This document shows, piece after piece, positions 39,334 to 48,534 of a DNA stretch of 64,000 bases. The stretch's first letter is position 1. Every line of letters starts with the position of its first letter. The notes beneath the pieces were generated by a model, which did no database searches, was not told where the DNA came from, and saw only the letters and a list, made by a program, of their open reading frames with translations. Location of the stretch: the NCBI RefSeq assembly GCF_003669035.1, contig NZ_CP033070.1, forward strand, positions 3,906,001 to 3,970,000, written 5' to 3'. The position numbers and the translations under genes were made by a program. Source of the DNA: Chryseobacterium sp. 3008163 (lineage in GTDB: Bacteria > Bacteroidota > Bacteroidia > Flavobacteriales > Weeksellaceae).

Positions 39334-41342
39334 TTGAAAAAAAATATACTCTTTACATTTTTAATATTTACCTTTTTTGCTCTGCAAAATTTCTGTTTTG
39401 CTCAAAATTCTCGTGAGAAACCTAAAATTTTTACCGAAAAAGAAATAAAATACGGAGCAGAAATCGATGAAGCAAGTAAATTCTTTGCAGGTGATAATCC
39501 GGCATTTGCTTCTGTTGAATTTGATGATTCTAATTGGAAAAATCTTAAGTTTTCATCAAAAAAAGCTACACTAAAGATCAACCTTATTGGATTAGATATT
39601 ATTTTAAAATCGATTCTACAATGATTAATCAATCACTGTGTTTTGATGTGAAACAGGTTGGTGCTTCTGAAATTTATCTTAATGGTAAAAAAATCGAAAC
39701 TATTGGCAAAATAGGAGATAGCAAAACAAGAGTATTTAAAGTAAAAAACGAAGTACCTCAATTATTTTCTTTACATAATACAGAAGTCAACGTTTTGGCC
39801 ATTCGCTTTTTGCCCATCGTTGGTGGTAAAAAAATAAGCATCAAATATAGTCCTGTAACGCTGGATGTAGAGCTGGTTTCTGCCAAGGAGTTTTTGGAAG
39901 AAAATATTAAAATGCTGAAGGGGTTCAATTTTGTGGCTATGCTCATCTGTGGTGTGTTTTCAGCTTTGGGATTCATCCATTTACTGTTATTTTTATTTTA
40001 CAGAAAGGCAATCTACAATCTTTATTTCTCCACGTACAATCTATCCATCGGCTTACTCAGTTATATGGTTCTATCATTTTACGAGATGACAGATCCGGAA
40101 AGTGTAGAGTGCTATGGTTTCTTTTCCTTCCTTGCGATACTGGTTTTTGGTGCATCGCTTACAGGTTTTGTCAACACGTTATTTGGACGGAGTAAAATCA
40201 GGTTAAAAATTATGCTGATACTTGCTGCATTGTTACTGATTCTCTATTATTTTTCTACAAAAGCGGCTTTTGGGTTTCTTACTTTTTATATATTTTTCGT
40301 TTGGTTTGAGTCACTATATCTCATCATTCGAGCGATGATAAGAAGAGAAAAGTCAGCATTTATTGTTGGTGGAGGAATTCTTACTTTCTGTTTAATTATC
40401 ATTCTTACCATCATTGCTAATATTTTAGATTCTTTAAATATTGCAATGCCCAGAATATTTTCGGGAGATGAATTTGGCATATTTGTCTTAGTTCTCATTC
40501 TCGTAAGTTTCCCTATTTCAATCTCTGCTTATTTAGGCTGGCAATTTGCATCAACCAATTTAAGTCTTGTAAAACAACTTGATGAAGTCAACCGACTTTC
40601 TGATGTTAATTTAAAACAAGAACAGGAAAAACAACAGATTCTTCAGGATCAAAATGATTTGCTTGAAAAACAAGTTGACGAAAGAACCTTCGAATTGCAG
40701 AAAGAAAAACAGAAAACAGAAAACTTACTCCTTAATATTCTTCCACACGAAGTTGCAGAAGAATTAAAGGAAAACGGAAGTTCTGAAGCCAAATATTACG
40801 ATGAGGTCACCGTTTTATTTACAGATTTTGTTAATTTTACCCAAAGTTCTGAGAAGATGGGTGCTGAGAAAATGCTGGTAGAATTGAATGAATGTTTCAC
40901 CGCTTTCGATATGATCATGGAAAAACATGGTTTAGAAAAGATAAAAACAATCGGTGATGCCTATTTGGCAGTCTGCGGTTTACCGCTTAAAAATGAATGC
41001 CATGCGTATCAAACAGTTTTGGTAGCTTTGGATATCATTGATTTTATTGAAGAAAGAAAAAAGACAAATCCTAATACTTTGGATATCAGAATCGGAATTA
41101 ATTCAGGTTCTTTGATTGCCGGAATTGTTGGGGTGAAAAAATTCGCTTACGACATTTGGGGCGACACCGTAAATACTGCTGCAAGAATGGAGCAGAACAG
41201 CGAAAAAGGAAAAATAAATATATCTGAATCTACCTATCAGCTCGTAAAAGATAAAATAAATTGCGAATACAGAGGGAAAATTCATACCAAAGGAAAAGGC
41301 GAAATGGATATGTATTTTGCGATTGAAACTAAAAAAGATTAA
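39334..41342 (+). pseudogene. 7TM class III nucleotide cyclase, one frameshift (cyclase 3)
   Basis: One A added to the A7 run at 39558-39564 gives about 669 residues, from the TTG start at 39334. Signal peptide (KKNILFTFLIFTFFALQNFCFAQ), sensor domain (SYTKDQPYWIRYYFKIDSTM, GASEIYLNGKKIETIGK), seven membrane helices (about 190-400), coiled coil and cyclase domain as in cyclase 2. Its intact in-frame A6 run at 41057-41062 is the counterpart of the broken A5 in cyclase 2. It begins 18 bp after cyclase 2, so the genes are co-transcribed. Confidence 0.9.
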
Positions 41343-41344
41343 CC

Positions 41345-41456
41345 ACAAAAGTTTTGTTGCCTTTGCTGAGTGAAACGCCTTTGCGAACGAAAAATATGCA
41401 GAATAACATTCAAAGAAATCCTTGCGCTCTTTGCGTTTAAATAAACAAGAAACACA
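41345..41456. repeat. degenerate intergenic repeat of the TTTGCG family
   Basis: Contains CCTTTGCGAACGAAAAATAT and GCGCTCTTTGCGTTTAAATA. Related pieces occur near 55195-55300, 56340-56415 and 43138-43190, and the same TTTGCG core forms the arms of the element at 15274. No coding potential. Confidence 0.4.
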
Positions 41457-41470
41457 TTTTCTATTTTAAT

Positions 41471-42055
41471 ATGGAATACGAAAAATTAAATAAAATAATA
41501 TTAAAAAGACTCAAGGAAAACCTTCCTGAGCACCTTTCATACCACAGCGTAATGCATGTGAAAGACGTTATTGATTCTGTCGAAAAAATTGCTAGGTCAG
41601 AAAAAGTGAATGATGAAGATTTAGTTCTGCTGAAAACGGCAGCATTATTCCACGATACCGGATTTTTATACGGCTCAAAAAATCATGAAGAAAAATCATG
41701 TGAAATTGCCGAAGAATATCTTTCAGAGTACGGATTTTCTGAACCGCAGACTGAGAAAATAAAGGGAATGATCATGGCGACAAAAATTCCGCAGACTCCG
41801 CACAATCATTTAGAACAAATTTTAGCCGATGCTGATCTGGATTACCTTGGAAGAGACGATTTCTTTGTCATCGGAGATAAATTATTCGAAGAACTTTCGA
41901 TGTTTGGCATCGTAAATTCTGAACGTGATTGGAATTTATTGCAAGAGAAATTCCTGGAAAGTCATCATTATTTTACCCAGACAACAATCAACAACAGAAA
42001 GCAGAAGAAACAGGAAAATCTTAATATCATCAAAACAAAACTAAAAAACTACTGA
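41471..42055 (+). CDS. HD domain-containing phosphohydrolase
   Basis: The product has 194 residues and is cytosolic. The metal-binding residues are seen in YHSVMHVKDVIDSVEKIA (first His), LFHDTGFLYGSKNHEE (the HD pair plus His) and LADADLDYLGRDDF (final Asp). The family hydrolyses nucleotides, including cyclic nucleotides or (p)ppGpp in different subgroups. The position directly after three nucleotide cyclases is suggestive of cyclic nucleotide turnover but does not prove it. YitT follows after 7 bp. Confidence 0.85.
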   Translation: MEYEKLNKIILKRLKENLPEHLSYHSVMHVKDVIDSVEKIARSEKVNDEDLVLLKTAALFHDTGFLYGSKNHEEKSCEIAEEYLSEYGFSEPQTEKIKGMIMATKIPQTPHNHLEQILADADLDYLGRDDFFVIGDKLFEELSMFGIVNSERDWNLLQEKFLESHHYFTQTTINNRKQKKQENLNIIKTKLKNY

Positions 42056-42062
42056 TCATCTT

Positions 42063-42941
42063 ATGAGCTCAGCAACCAAACATGGCCCGCTATTTACCCT
42101 ATCAGATATTATTTATCTGGTTTTAGGTGTAATTTTTGCAAGTTTTGCTTTAAAATCTTTTCTCGTTCCCAACCACTTTTTAGATGGTGGCGTTACCGGA
42201 ATTTCACTTTTATTACACGAAGTTTATCATTGGAATCTTGGTGTCATTCTATTGGTTTTAAATATTCCTTTTATCGTTTTGGCATATTTCCAGATTGGGA
42301 AACATTTTGCTATTCGAAGTTTTTTGACAATTTTATTAATCATCATAACCATCTATTTCGTTCCTTTTCCGGAAATGACACATGACAAATTATTGGTCGC
42401 CATGTTTGGCGGATTTTTCATGGGAATCGGAATCGGATTGTCAATGAGAGGTGGCGGAACTTTCGACGGAATGGAAGTTTTGGCATTATTAACATTCAAA
42501 AAAAGCAGTTTCAGCATTACTGAAATTATTTTGGGAATGAATGTCATTATCTTCATCATCGCCGCAAAATTTTTAAAAGTAGAAATCGCTTTGTATGCGA
42601 TTATGACCTATCTCGTTGCAAGTCAGATTACTAAATATGTAATTGAAGGGATCGAAGCTTATACCGGTGTAACCATTGTTTCAGGAAACAGTGAAGAAAT
42701 CAAAAAAGCTTTGGTTTTAACGATGAACAGAGGAATCACAGTTTACAAAGGAGAAAGAGGTTTCATGAAAGAATCTTTTGAACAAAGTGCAGATGCAGAC
42801 ATTATTTTTACGATTGTAACTCGTTTAGAAGTAAGAAAATTACAGAATATCGTTCGTGCAATCGATCCAAAAGCATTTATTTTCACCCAAACTGTAAGAG
42901 AACCTCAGGGTGGAATTGTAAAGGAAATTATAAAGCATTAA
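42063..42941 (+). CDS. YitT family membrane protein (DUF2179)
   Basis: The product has 292 residues with five or six hydrophobic helices over about 1-190 (LGVIFASFALKSFLVPN, GVTGISLLLHEVY, LVLNIPFIVLAYFQIG). A C-terminal DUF2179 domain at about 220-285 (VYKGERGFMKES, DADIIFTIVTRLEVRKL, IDPKAFIFTQTVRE) completes it. Transport substrate unknown. It is 7 bp after the HD gene and shares its transcript. Confidence 0.9.
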   Translation: MSSATKHGPLFTLSDIIYLVLGVIFASFALKSFLVPNHFLDGGVTGISLLLHEVYHWNLGVILLVLNIPFIVLAYFQIGKHFAIRSFLTILLIIITIYFVPFPEMTHDKLLVAMFGGFFMGIGIGLSMRGGGTFDGMEVLALLTFKKSSFSITEIILGMNVIIFIIAAKFLKVEIALYAIMTYLVASQITKYVIEGIEAYTGVTIVSGNSEEIKKALVLTMNRGITVYKGERGFMKESFEQSADADIIFTIVTRLEVRKLQNIVRAIDPKAFIFTQTVREPQGGIVKEIIKH

Positions 42942-42964
42942 AGTTTAAATTAATATTGAATATT

Positions 42965-42998
42965 GCCTTGTGGAAATTGTTTTCGCAAGGCTTTTTAT
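42965..42998 (+). terminator. terminator after yitT
   Basis: GCCTTG (42965-42970) pairs with CAAGGC (42986-42991), followed by a T-rich tail; the loop is long. Confidence 0.6.
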
Positions 42999-43075
42999 TT
43001 CAAAATTAAATTTTATTCATTGATTTTATTTAAAGCATTATAATTCAAATAAACACAGGCTATTTCATCAATAGG

Positions 43076-43130
43076 AACGGGCTTTAGCCCGTTTAATAAG
43101 TGAAAAATCATAATGGCTTTAGCCAAAATT
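43076..43130. repeat. GGCTTTAGCC double hairpin
   Basis: AACGGGC and GCCCGTT pair at 43076-43093 around TTTA. A second, weaker TGGCTTTAGCCA hairpin follows near 43112. From memory this motif recurs in Flavobacteriia intergenic DNA. Confidence 0.55.
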
Positions 43131-43236
43131 TATAGTACTCTTTTCGTGAAATTTGTGAAAAGAATTTGTGTTCTTCGTGTTTAAAAAACTGCTTCAAATC
43201 ATCAAAATTATTTATAATTAAAACTACCTTTACGTA

Positions 43237-44448
43237 ATGAAACGCTCCGGAACTGCAACATTACCCCTTCACTACGGAAAAGTACCGCCTTGGCTGTACG
43301 AGCGTATGGCTGTACTCGGACTTTCGATTGTAGAAGTCATGTTGGCTGATTACGGAAAAGATGAGGTACTTAAAAGATTGGCAGATCCATTTTGGTTCCA
43401 GAGTTTTGGCGCAGTAATGGGAATGGATTGGCATTCTTCCGGAATCACAACTTCGGTGATGGGCGCTTTGAAACGCAGCATCAATCCCAATTCTAAAGAG
43501 CTCGGGATTTATATTTGTGGCGGAAAAGGCAGATTTTCAAAAGAAACTCCGAACGAACTTCTCGTTATCGCAGATAAAACCGGTTTAAATGGAACTGAAT
43601 TAGTTCGTGCAAGCAAATTATCGGCAAAAGTTGACAATACGGCAATTCAGGATGGTTATCAGTTGTATTTGCACAATTTTATCGTTTCAGACGAAGGAAA
43701 CTGGGCAGTGGTACAGCAGGGAATGAACGATGCAGACGGAACTGCAAGACGCTATCATTGGCATTCTGAAAATATGAAATCTTTTGTTGATGAACCTCAC
43801 AAAGGAATTCAGGGAATTAATCAAGGTCAGATCCTGAACTTAACCGCTCATGAAGCTAAGGAAAGCAGAAAAGGAATTTTGGAAATCTCCCATACCAATT
43901 CTGAAAAAATAATGCAAGATTTTGCCAATTTGATTTTACCTGCACATCACGATGTTCGTGCTTCAGATGTTGATTTGAAAAAATTGGGAACACTTTTGTA
44001 CATGACCAGAGAAAATCAGCCTGAAAACTTCGAAGAACTGCTTTTATTGAAAGGTGTTGGACCGCGAACTTTACAAAGTCTCGCTTTGGTCAGCGAAGTC
44101 ATTCACGGAGCGCCATCAAGATTCAGAGATCCTGCAAGATTTTCTTTTGCAAATGGTGGGAAAGACGGACATCCGTTTCCTGTTCCCATCAATGTTTATG
44201 ACGAAACCATCAACATTCTGCAGAAAGGAATTGAAAAATCAAAGCTCGGAAATTCAGATAAATTGCAGTCAATCAATAAACTTCACACTATTATTTCAGA
44301 AGCAGAGAAAAATTTCACGCCAGATTTCGACATTAATGATGTAATTGAAGAAGAACGTCAGAATTCTTGGCGTTTCGGTGGGAAAACAGTCTTCGGTGAC
44401 GCAGAAAAACCTTCAAAACCAAAACCAATTCAACTATCGTTATTTTAA
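43237..44448 (+). CDS. DUF763 domain-containing protein
   Basis: The product has 403 residues, soluble. The N-terminus RSGTATLPLHYGKVPPWLYERM and the segments GMDWHSSGITTSVMGALK, GGKGRFSKETP and YHWHSENMKSFVDEPHKGI are the family core. LKGVGPRTLQSLALVSEVIHG at about 270-290 looks like a helix-hairpin-helix, and RFSFANGGKDGHPFPVP is also conserved. DUF763 proteins occur in archaea and bacteria without a known activity; the HhH suggests nucleic-acid contact. The start ATG is close to a TACCTTTA box, similar to a -7 element. Confidence 0.85.
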   Translation: MKRSGTATLPLHYGKVPPWLYERMAVLGLSIVEVMLADYGKDEVLKRLADPFWFQSFGAVMGMDWHSSGITTSVMGALKRSINPNSKELGIYICGGKGRFSKETPNELLVIADKTGLNGTELVRASKLSAKVDNTAIQDGYQLYLHNFIVSDEGNWAVVQQGMNDADGTARRYHWHSENMKSFVDEPHKGIQGINQGQILNLTAHEAKESRKGILEISHTNSEKIMQDFANLILPAHHDVRASDVDLKKLGTLLYMTRENQPENFEELLLLKGVGPRTLQSLALVSEVIHGAPSRFRDPARFSFANGGKDGHPFPVPINVYDETINILQKGIEKSKLGNSDKLQSINKLHTIISEAEKNFTPDFDINDVIEEERQNSWRFGGKTVFGDAEKPSKPKPIQLSLF

Positions 44449-44629
44449 TTGATAAAAGATTGGTTTGAATGAATTTTTAAAATAAATTCACTCTTCTCGG
44501 TGGTTTATTTTTCAACTAAAATATCTTATGCCTTCATAACTTTTGCAACTTTTGTGTTTTAAATTTAAATATTTCACTTTTAATTCCAAATAAAAATTAT
44601 AATTTTAAAATCTTAAAAATATTATTTGG

Positions 44630-45219
44630 ATGAGCACAAAAGTCTTTAGCGTTTACCACGATTTTCCTTTTTTCTTCCCTGAAGAGCTTGATGAAATAAT
44701 TAATGCACACGAAAAAGTATTTTTCATAAAGGCGATTTTATTTTGGAAGAAGGAAAAACATCCAACGAATATTTAATTTTAGAGAAAGGTTTAGCGCGGT
44801 CTTTTGTGAATGATTTTAACGGGAACGAAGTGACTACCAACTTCTTTGTTGAAAACGAAATTATCATCGAAGTTTCTTCATTGTTTCAGAGAATTCCTAC
44901 CCAGGAAAACATTGTCTGCATCACAGATTGTGAATGTCAAAAAATCGATTTTGATACTTTTCAGGAATTATATCATAAAATGCAAAACCTAAGTGAATGG
45001 GGGAGAGCTTGGATGTCGCAAGAACTTTTCACCTATAAACAACGTTCCGTAGAAATGTTTACGCTATCTGCAACAAAACGTTATCTCAATCTTTTAGAAC
45101 AAAAACCGCACGTTATACAATTTGCTCCCCTGAAGCAGGTCGCTTCCTATCTTGGTGTTACAGACACTTCATTAAGCCGAATTCGCAAAGAATTAGTTTC
45201 GCATCCTAAGAAAAATTAA
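44630..45219 (+). pseudogene. Crp/Fnr family transcriptional regulator, one frameshift
   Basis: With one T added to the T5 run at 44720-44724 the product has about 196 residues. The N-terminal half is a cyclic-nucleotide-binding-like domain (HKGDFILEEGKTSNEYLILEKGLARSF and NEVTTNFFVENEIIIEVSSLF). Its phosphate-binding pocket is degenerate, as in many Bacteroidota homologs. The C-terminus (LKQVASYLGVTDTSLSRIRKEL, about 165-186) is the winged HTH. It sits at the head of a long run of small VOC, DinB and SRPBCC genes and is the likely local regulator. Confidence 0.85.
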
Positions 45220-45295
45220 ATCTTGTCTTATGGCAAGTTGATTTTCATGGCGACTTGGTAATTTTGGTTAAAAGTTCAACATTAAAATTACAAAA

Positions 45296-45706
45296 ATGGA
45301 AATCAATCAAATTTATGTCAACCTTCCTGTAAAAGATGTTCAGAAAACGAGAGAATTCTGGACAAAATTAGGGTTTTCTATCAACGAGCAATTCTCAGAC
45401 GAAAAAGCGATTTGTGTAATCATGAAAGCAGATCATATTTACACGATGTTTTTAACGGAAGAGTTTTTTCAGACTTTCACAGACAGACCCGTTGCCAAAG
45501 GAGAAACCACTCAAACGCTTATTGCCATTGGTGTAAAAAGTCGTGAAGAAGTAGATCAAATGGTAAAAATTGCCATTGATAACGGAGGTTCTACATACAG
45601 CGAACCACAAGATCATGGCTGGATGTATCAAAGTACTTTTTCAGATTTGAACGGTCATCAGTGGGAAGTTATGTTTGCAGATGCTTCTCAGATTCCGGCA
45701 GAATAA
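45296..45706 (+). CDS. VOC family protein
   Basis: The product has 136 residues: two beta-alpha-beta-beta-beta modules of the vicinal oxygen chelate fold (glyoxalase/bleomycin-resistance family). INQIYVNLPVKDVQKTREFW opens the protein and EPQDHGWMYQSTFSDLNGHQWEVMF closes it, with Glu in the metal position near the C-terminus. It is closely related to the next gene and probably duplicated from it. Role unknown. Confidence 0.9.
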   Translation: MEINQIYVNLPVKDVQKTREFWTKLGFSINEQFSDEKAICVIMKADHIYTMFLTEEFFQTFTDRPVAKGETTQTLIAIGVKSREEVDQMVKIAIDNGGSTYSEPQDHGWMYQSTFSDLNGHQWEVMFADASQIPAE

Positions 45707-45739
45707 GATTCTAATTATTACAAATTTAAAATTACGAAA

Positions 45740-46144
45740 ATGAAAATCAATCAGATTTATGTCAACCTTCCGGTAAAAGATGTTCAGAAAACAAAAGACT
45801 TCTGGACAAAGCTCGGATTTACGATTAACGAACAATTCTCAGATGAAAAGGCGGTTTGTGTGGTTTTAAATGATAATACCTTCGTTATGTTTTTAACTGA
45901 AGAATATTTCCAGACTTTTTCTGAAAGACCTGTTCCAAAAGGCGATACCACACAGGTTTTGGTCGCAATTGGTTTAGACAGTCGTGAGGAAGTTGATCAG
46001 GTAGTAAATGCTGCTGTAGCAAATGGTGCAACTCAGCATGAAGAGCCGCAGGATTACGGATGGATGTATCAAAACTCTTTCTGGGACATCAATGGCCATG
46101 GTTGGAATGTAACATTTGCAGATATGTCTCAACTTCCTCAATGA
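45740..46144 (+). CDS. VOC family protein, paralog of the preceding gene
   Basis: The product has 134 residues and is very similar to the preceding gene (same opening INQIYVNLPVKDVQKTKDFW and FTINEQFSDEKAVCVVL, closing DYGWMYQNSFWDINGHGWNV). The gap between them is 33 bp. A recent tandem duplication with mild divergence. Confidence 0.9.
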   Translation: MKINQIYVNLPVKDVQKTKDFWTKLGFTINEQFSDEKAVCVVLNDNTFVMFLTEEYFQTFSERPVPKGDTTQVLVAIGLDSREEVDQVVNAAVANGATQHEEPQDYGWMYQNSFWDINGHGWNVTFADMSQLPQ

Positions 46145-46151
46145 TAATCAA

Positions 46152-46613
46152 ATGGAAACACAATCGAACGATATTGAAATTTTAAAATTTTTGATATTCA
46201 GTAATTACAAAGTGATTTCGATGAATATTAATGATATCTCAAACGAAGAAGCAATGATTTTTCCTAATGGTGAAGCGAATTGTATGAATTGGATTTTAGG
46301 GCATTTAATTTACATAAGAAATGCTTTTCTGAATATTTTGGGTGAAGAATCGGTTTGGGAAAATGAAAAATTTTCATGCTACAACAGAGGGGAAATTCCT
46401 TTGAACAGAAAAGATGAATTTGTAAGTTTTGAAGAATTAAAATCTTACTTAAAAGAATCTCAGAATAAGTTTGAAATAAAACTGAATAGTCTTGAAAGCC
46501 TTGATTCTGCAATAATTAATGATATTTCAGGATTATCTCTTCACGAAATTTACCACAGCGGTCAATTCGGGTATCTCAGAAGGATTTTAGGAAAACCTGG
46601 AGCTGTAAAATAA
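46152..46613 (+). CDS. DinB family protein
   Basis: The product has 153 residues from the ATG at 46152, 7 bp after the VOC stop; a start at 46116 would overlap the VOC gene and lengthen the N-terminus without need. Four-helix bundle pattern with a metal site made of NWILGHLIYIRNAFL (first His) and LSLHEIYHSGQFGYLRRILG (two His). DinB-like proteins are small metal-binding enzymes, some of them thiol transferases. Confidence 0.8.
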   Translation: METQSNDIEILKFLIFSNYKVISMNINDISNEEAMIFPNGEANCMNWILGHLIYIRNAFLNILGEESVWENEKFSCYNRGEIPLNRKDEFVSFEELKSYLKESQNKFEIKLNSLESLDSAIINDISGLSLHEIYHSGQFGYLRRILGKPGAVK

Positions 46614-46677
46614 AATCTGCAAGAGAAATTTAAAAATGAATTTCATACAATTCACAAACAACATTAAACTACACAAA

Positions 46678-47202
46678 ATGGACACACCAAAATCACAAAA
46701 ACTAGACATCATCATTCCTGCGTTTCGTGGTCACAGCCAGAATTTTTTGATGGTTCTTGAAGGAGTTTCTGAAGAAGATGCTTTGAAAAGAATTGAAGGC
46801 AGAACCAATCACATCGTTTGGATGGTAGGGAACTTTCTCGATATGCGCTACGCCATGGGAAATGTACTTGGAATTGAAGAAGAATTTGAATTTAAAGATT
46901 ATTTCTTTCAGGGAAAAGCTTTGGATGAGAGTTTAAACTATCCAACGTTAGAACAACTTAAGAACAGTTTTCATGAAATTTCACCTTTAGTTTATCAAAA
47001 ATTGCTTGAAGTTTCTGATGAAGATTTAGAAAAAGATTTTCCGATGGGAATGAATATCGAATTTTTCCCTGAAAATGTTCTGAATTTCGTCGGAATGTGC
47101 ATAGGACGTGAAGATTATCTGTGCGGACAAATCGGACTGATGCGAAGAATTCTCAATTACGAAGGAATGAAATATGACTTTGATGAGAATATGAAATATT
47201 AA
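46678..47202 (+). CDS. DinB-like protein
   Basis: The product has 174 residues from the ATG at 46678; the in-frame ATG at 46636 gives an extra 14 residues of low similarity. The fold resembles the preceding DinB gene: GRTNHIVWMVGNFLDMRYAM carries the first metal His. The C-terminal CIGREDYLCGQIGLMRRILNYEG replaces the usual HxxxH by REDYLCGQ, so the metal site looks incomplete. It may be a paralog that has lost catalysis. Confidence 0.75.
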   Translation: MDTPKSQKLDIIIPAFRGHSQNFLMVLEGVSEEDALKRIEGRTNHIVWMVGNFLDMRYAMGNVLGIEEEFEFKDYFFQGKALDESLNYPTLEQLKNSFHEISPLVYQKLLEVSDEDLEKDFPMGMNIEFFPENVLNFVGMCIGREDYLCGQIGLMRRILNYEGMKYDFDENMKY

Positions 47203-47249
47203 AAATTCAATTTTATTTAAACCTAAACCTAAACCTAAATCTTAAAATC

Positions 47250-47687
47250 ATGGCAAAATTAAATCCATACCTCAATTTTGATGGTACAGCAGAAGAAGCA
47301 TTCAATTTTTACAAAACTGTTTTCGGTGGCGAATTCGTTGGCGGAGTCCACAAAATGGGGAATGCTCCCGGAACTGAAAATCTCTCAGAGGAAGAGAAAA
47401 ACAGAGTAATGCACATCGCACTTCCGGTGGGCAGCGACCTTTTGATGGCATCAGACATTGTGCCGTCGTTTGGACAGAATTTAAAGGTAGGAAACAATAA
47501 TTATGTTTCTATTTTTCCGGATTCGAGAGAAGATGCGGACAGAATTTTTAAGGTGCTTTCTGAAGGCGGAAATATTGAAATGCCTCTTGAAGACCAATTT
47601 TGGGGTGATTATTTCGGTAGTTTTCAGGATAAATTCGGAGTATATTGGATGATCAATTTTTCTACCGATCAAGGCTACGAAGGATAA
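47250..47687 (+). CDS. VOC/PhnB-like glyoxalase-fold protein
   Basis: The product has 145 residues: LNPYLNFDGTAEEAFNFYKTVFGGEF at the start, MHIALPVGSDLLMASDIVPS in the middle, DQFWGDYFGSFQDKFGVYWMINF at the end. This is the PhnB (3-demethylubiquinone-9 methyltransferase-like name) subgroup of the VOC superfamily. It is not a methyltransferase, and its substrate is unknown. A weak terminator follows. Confidence 0.9.
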   Translation: MAKLNPYLNFDGTAEEAFNFYKTVFGGEFVGGVHKMGNAPGTENLSEEEKNRVMHIALPVGSDLLMASDIVPSFGQNLKVGNNNYVSIFPDSREDADRIFKVLSEGGNIEMPLEDQFWGDYFGSFQDKFGVYWMINFSTDQGYEG

Positions 47688-47712
47688 AAAATATTCTATA
47701 TTTAATGAATCT

Positions 47713-47741
47713 AAGGGTAGCTGAAAGTTGCCCTTCTTTTA
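47713..47741 (+). terminator. weak terminator
   Basis: AAGGGTAGC (47713-47721) pairs with GTTGCCCTT (47727-47735), with one G-T pair, then CTTTT. Confidence 0.5.
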
Positions 47742-47763
47742 ACTTAGAAAAAACAAGAAACAA

Positions 47764-48177
47764 ATGGATAAAATTAACATCGACATCACAATTTTAGCTC
47801 TCGTAGAAAAGGTTTGGGATTATTATAATGAGCCTAAACATATTGTGAAATGGAATTTCGCTCACGAAAGCTGGGAATGTCCAAGTTCTGAAAATGATCT
47901 TAGAGTCGGCGGGAAATTCAATAATAGAATGGAAGCCAAAGACGGAAGTTTCGGATTTGATTTTGTAGGAGTTTATGATGAAGTTGTAGAATATGAATTG
48001 ATTAAATATCACATGGAAGACGGCAGAAACGTAGAAATCGTTTTTGAAAGGATAGATGAAAATACGACGAATGTTAAGATCAGTTTCGATCCTGAAAAGC
48101 AAAACTCTGTAGAAATGCAGCGTGATGGCTGGTATGCGATACTCAACAACTTCCATAAATATGTGGAAAATCATTAA
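47764..48177 (+). CDS. SRPBCC (AHSA1-like) protein
   Basis: The product has 137 residues: INIDITILALVEKVWDYYNEP, WECPSSENDLRVGGKFNNRME and WYAILNNFHKYVEN, the standard order of the START/Bet v1-like hydrophobic-pocket fold. Some relatives bind lipids or polyketides, others act as Aha1-like co-chaperones. It is the first of three SRPBCC genes in the cluster. Confidence 0.88.
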   Translation: MDKINIDITILALVEKVWDYYNEPKHIVKWNFAHESWECPSSENDLRVGGKFNNRMEAKDGSFGFDFVGVYDEVVEYELIKYHMEDGRNVEIVFERIDENTTNVKISFDPEKQNSVEMQRDGWYAILNNFHKYVENH

Positions 48178-48212
48178 AAATAATTTTTCGACTTATGATC
48201 AATTTAGTGATA

Positions 48213-48446
48213 ATGGCAAAGTTTTTAAAACCCATTTGTACTGAGCGTCATGTCGTTTCAAATGATTTTTTGAAGGGAATTATTGCAATGCCCGCAAGAA
48301 GAACTTTAGAAAAAGAAAAAATAGATTCTTTAGAAAAACTTTCAGATTACTCAGAAAGTGAGCTCTTGCAGTTTCATGGATTTGGGAAAAATACGATGCA
48401 GAAGTTGAAAGTTTACATGAAAAATAATGATGCTTTTTTAAAGTAA
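48213..48446 (+). CDS. small helix-hairpin-helix protein
   Basis: The product has 77 residues from the ATG at 48213 (an ATG at 48195 would add six). It ends in LEKLSDYSESELLQFHGFGKNTMQKLKVYM, a pattern close to the RNA polymerase alpha C-terminal domain or the TfoX tail with its helix-hairpin-helix GFGKNT. DNA or protein contact is likely, but the role is unknown. Confidence 0.75.
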   Translation: MAKFLKPICTERHVVSNDFLKGIIAMPARRTLEKEKIDSLEKLSDYSESELLQFHGFGKNTMQKLKVYMKNNDAFLK

Positions 48447-48534
48447 CATTGAGATATTTTAACCACAAAAACACAATTATATCGCAGGTAATACATTGTG
48501 AAATTTATGATTTGTGTTTTTAAAAAATAAAATT

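Noticed and set aside
34859..41342. Programmed ribosomal frameshifting in the cyclases
   Set aside because: Eleven separate shifts of the same type, many without slippery-site geometry, fit missing bases better.
46116..46151. DinB start at 46116
   Set aside because: It overlaps the VOC gene; the ATG at 46152 gives the family N-terminus.
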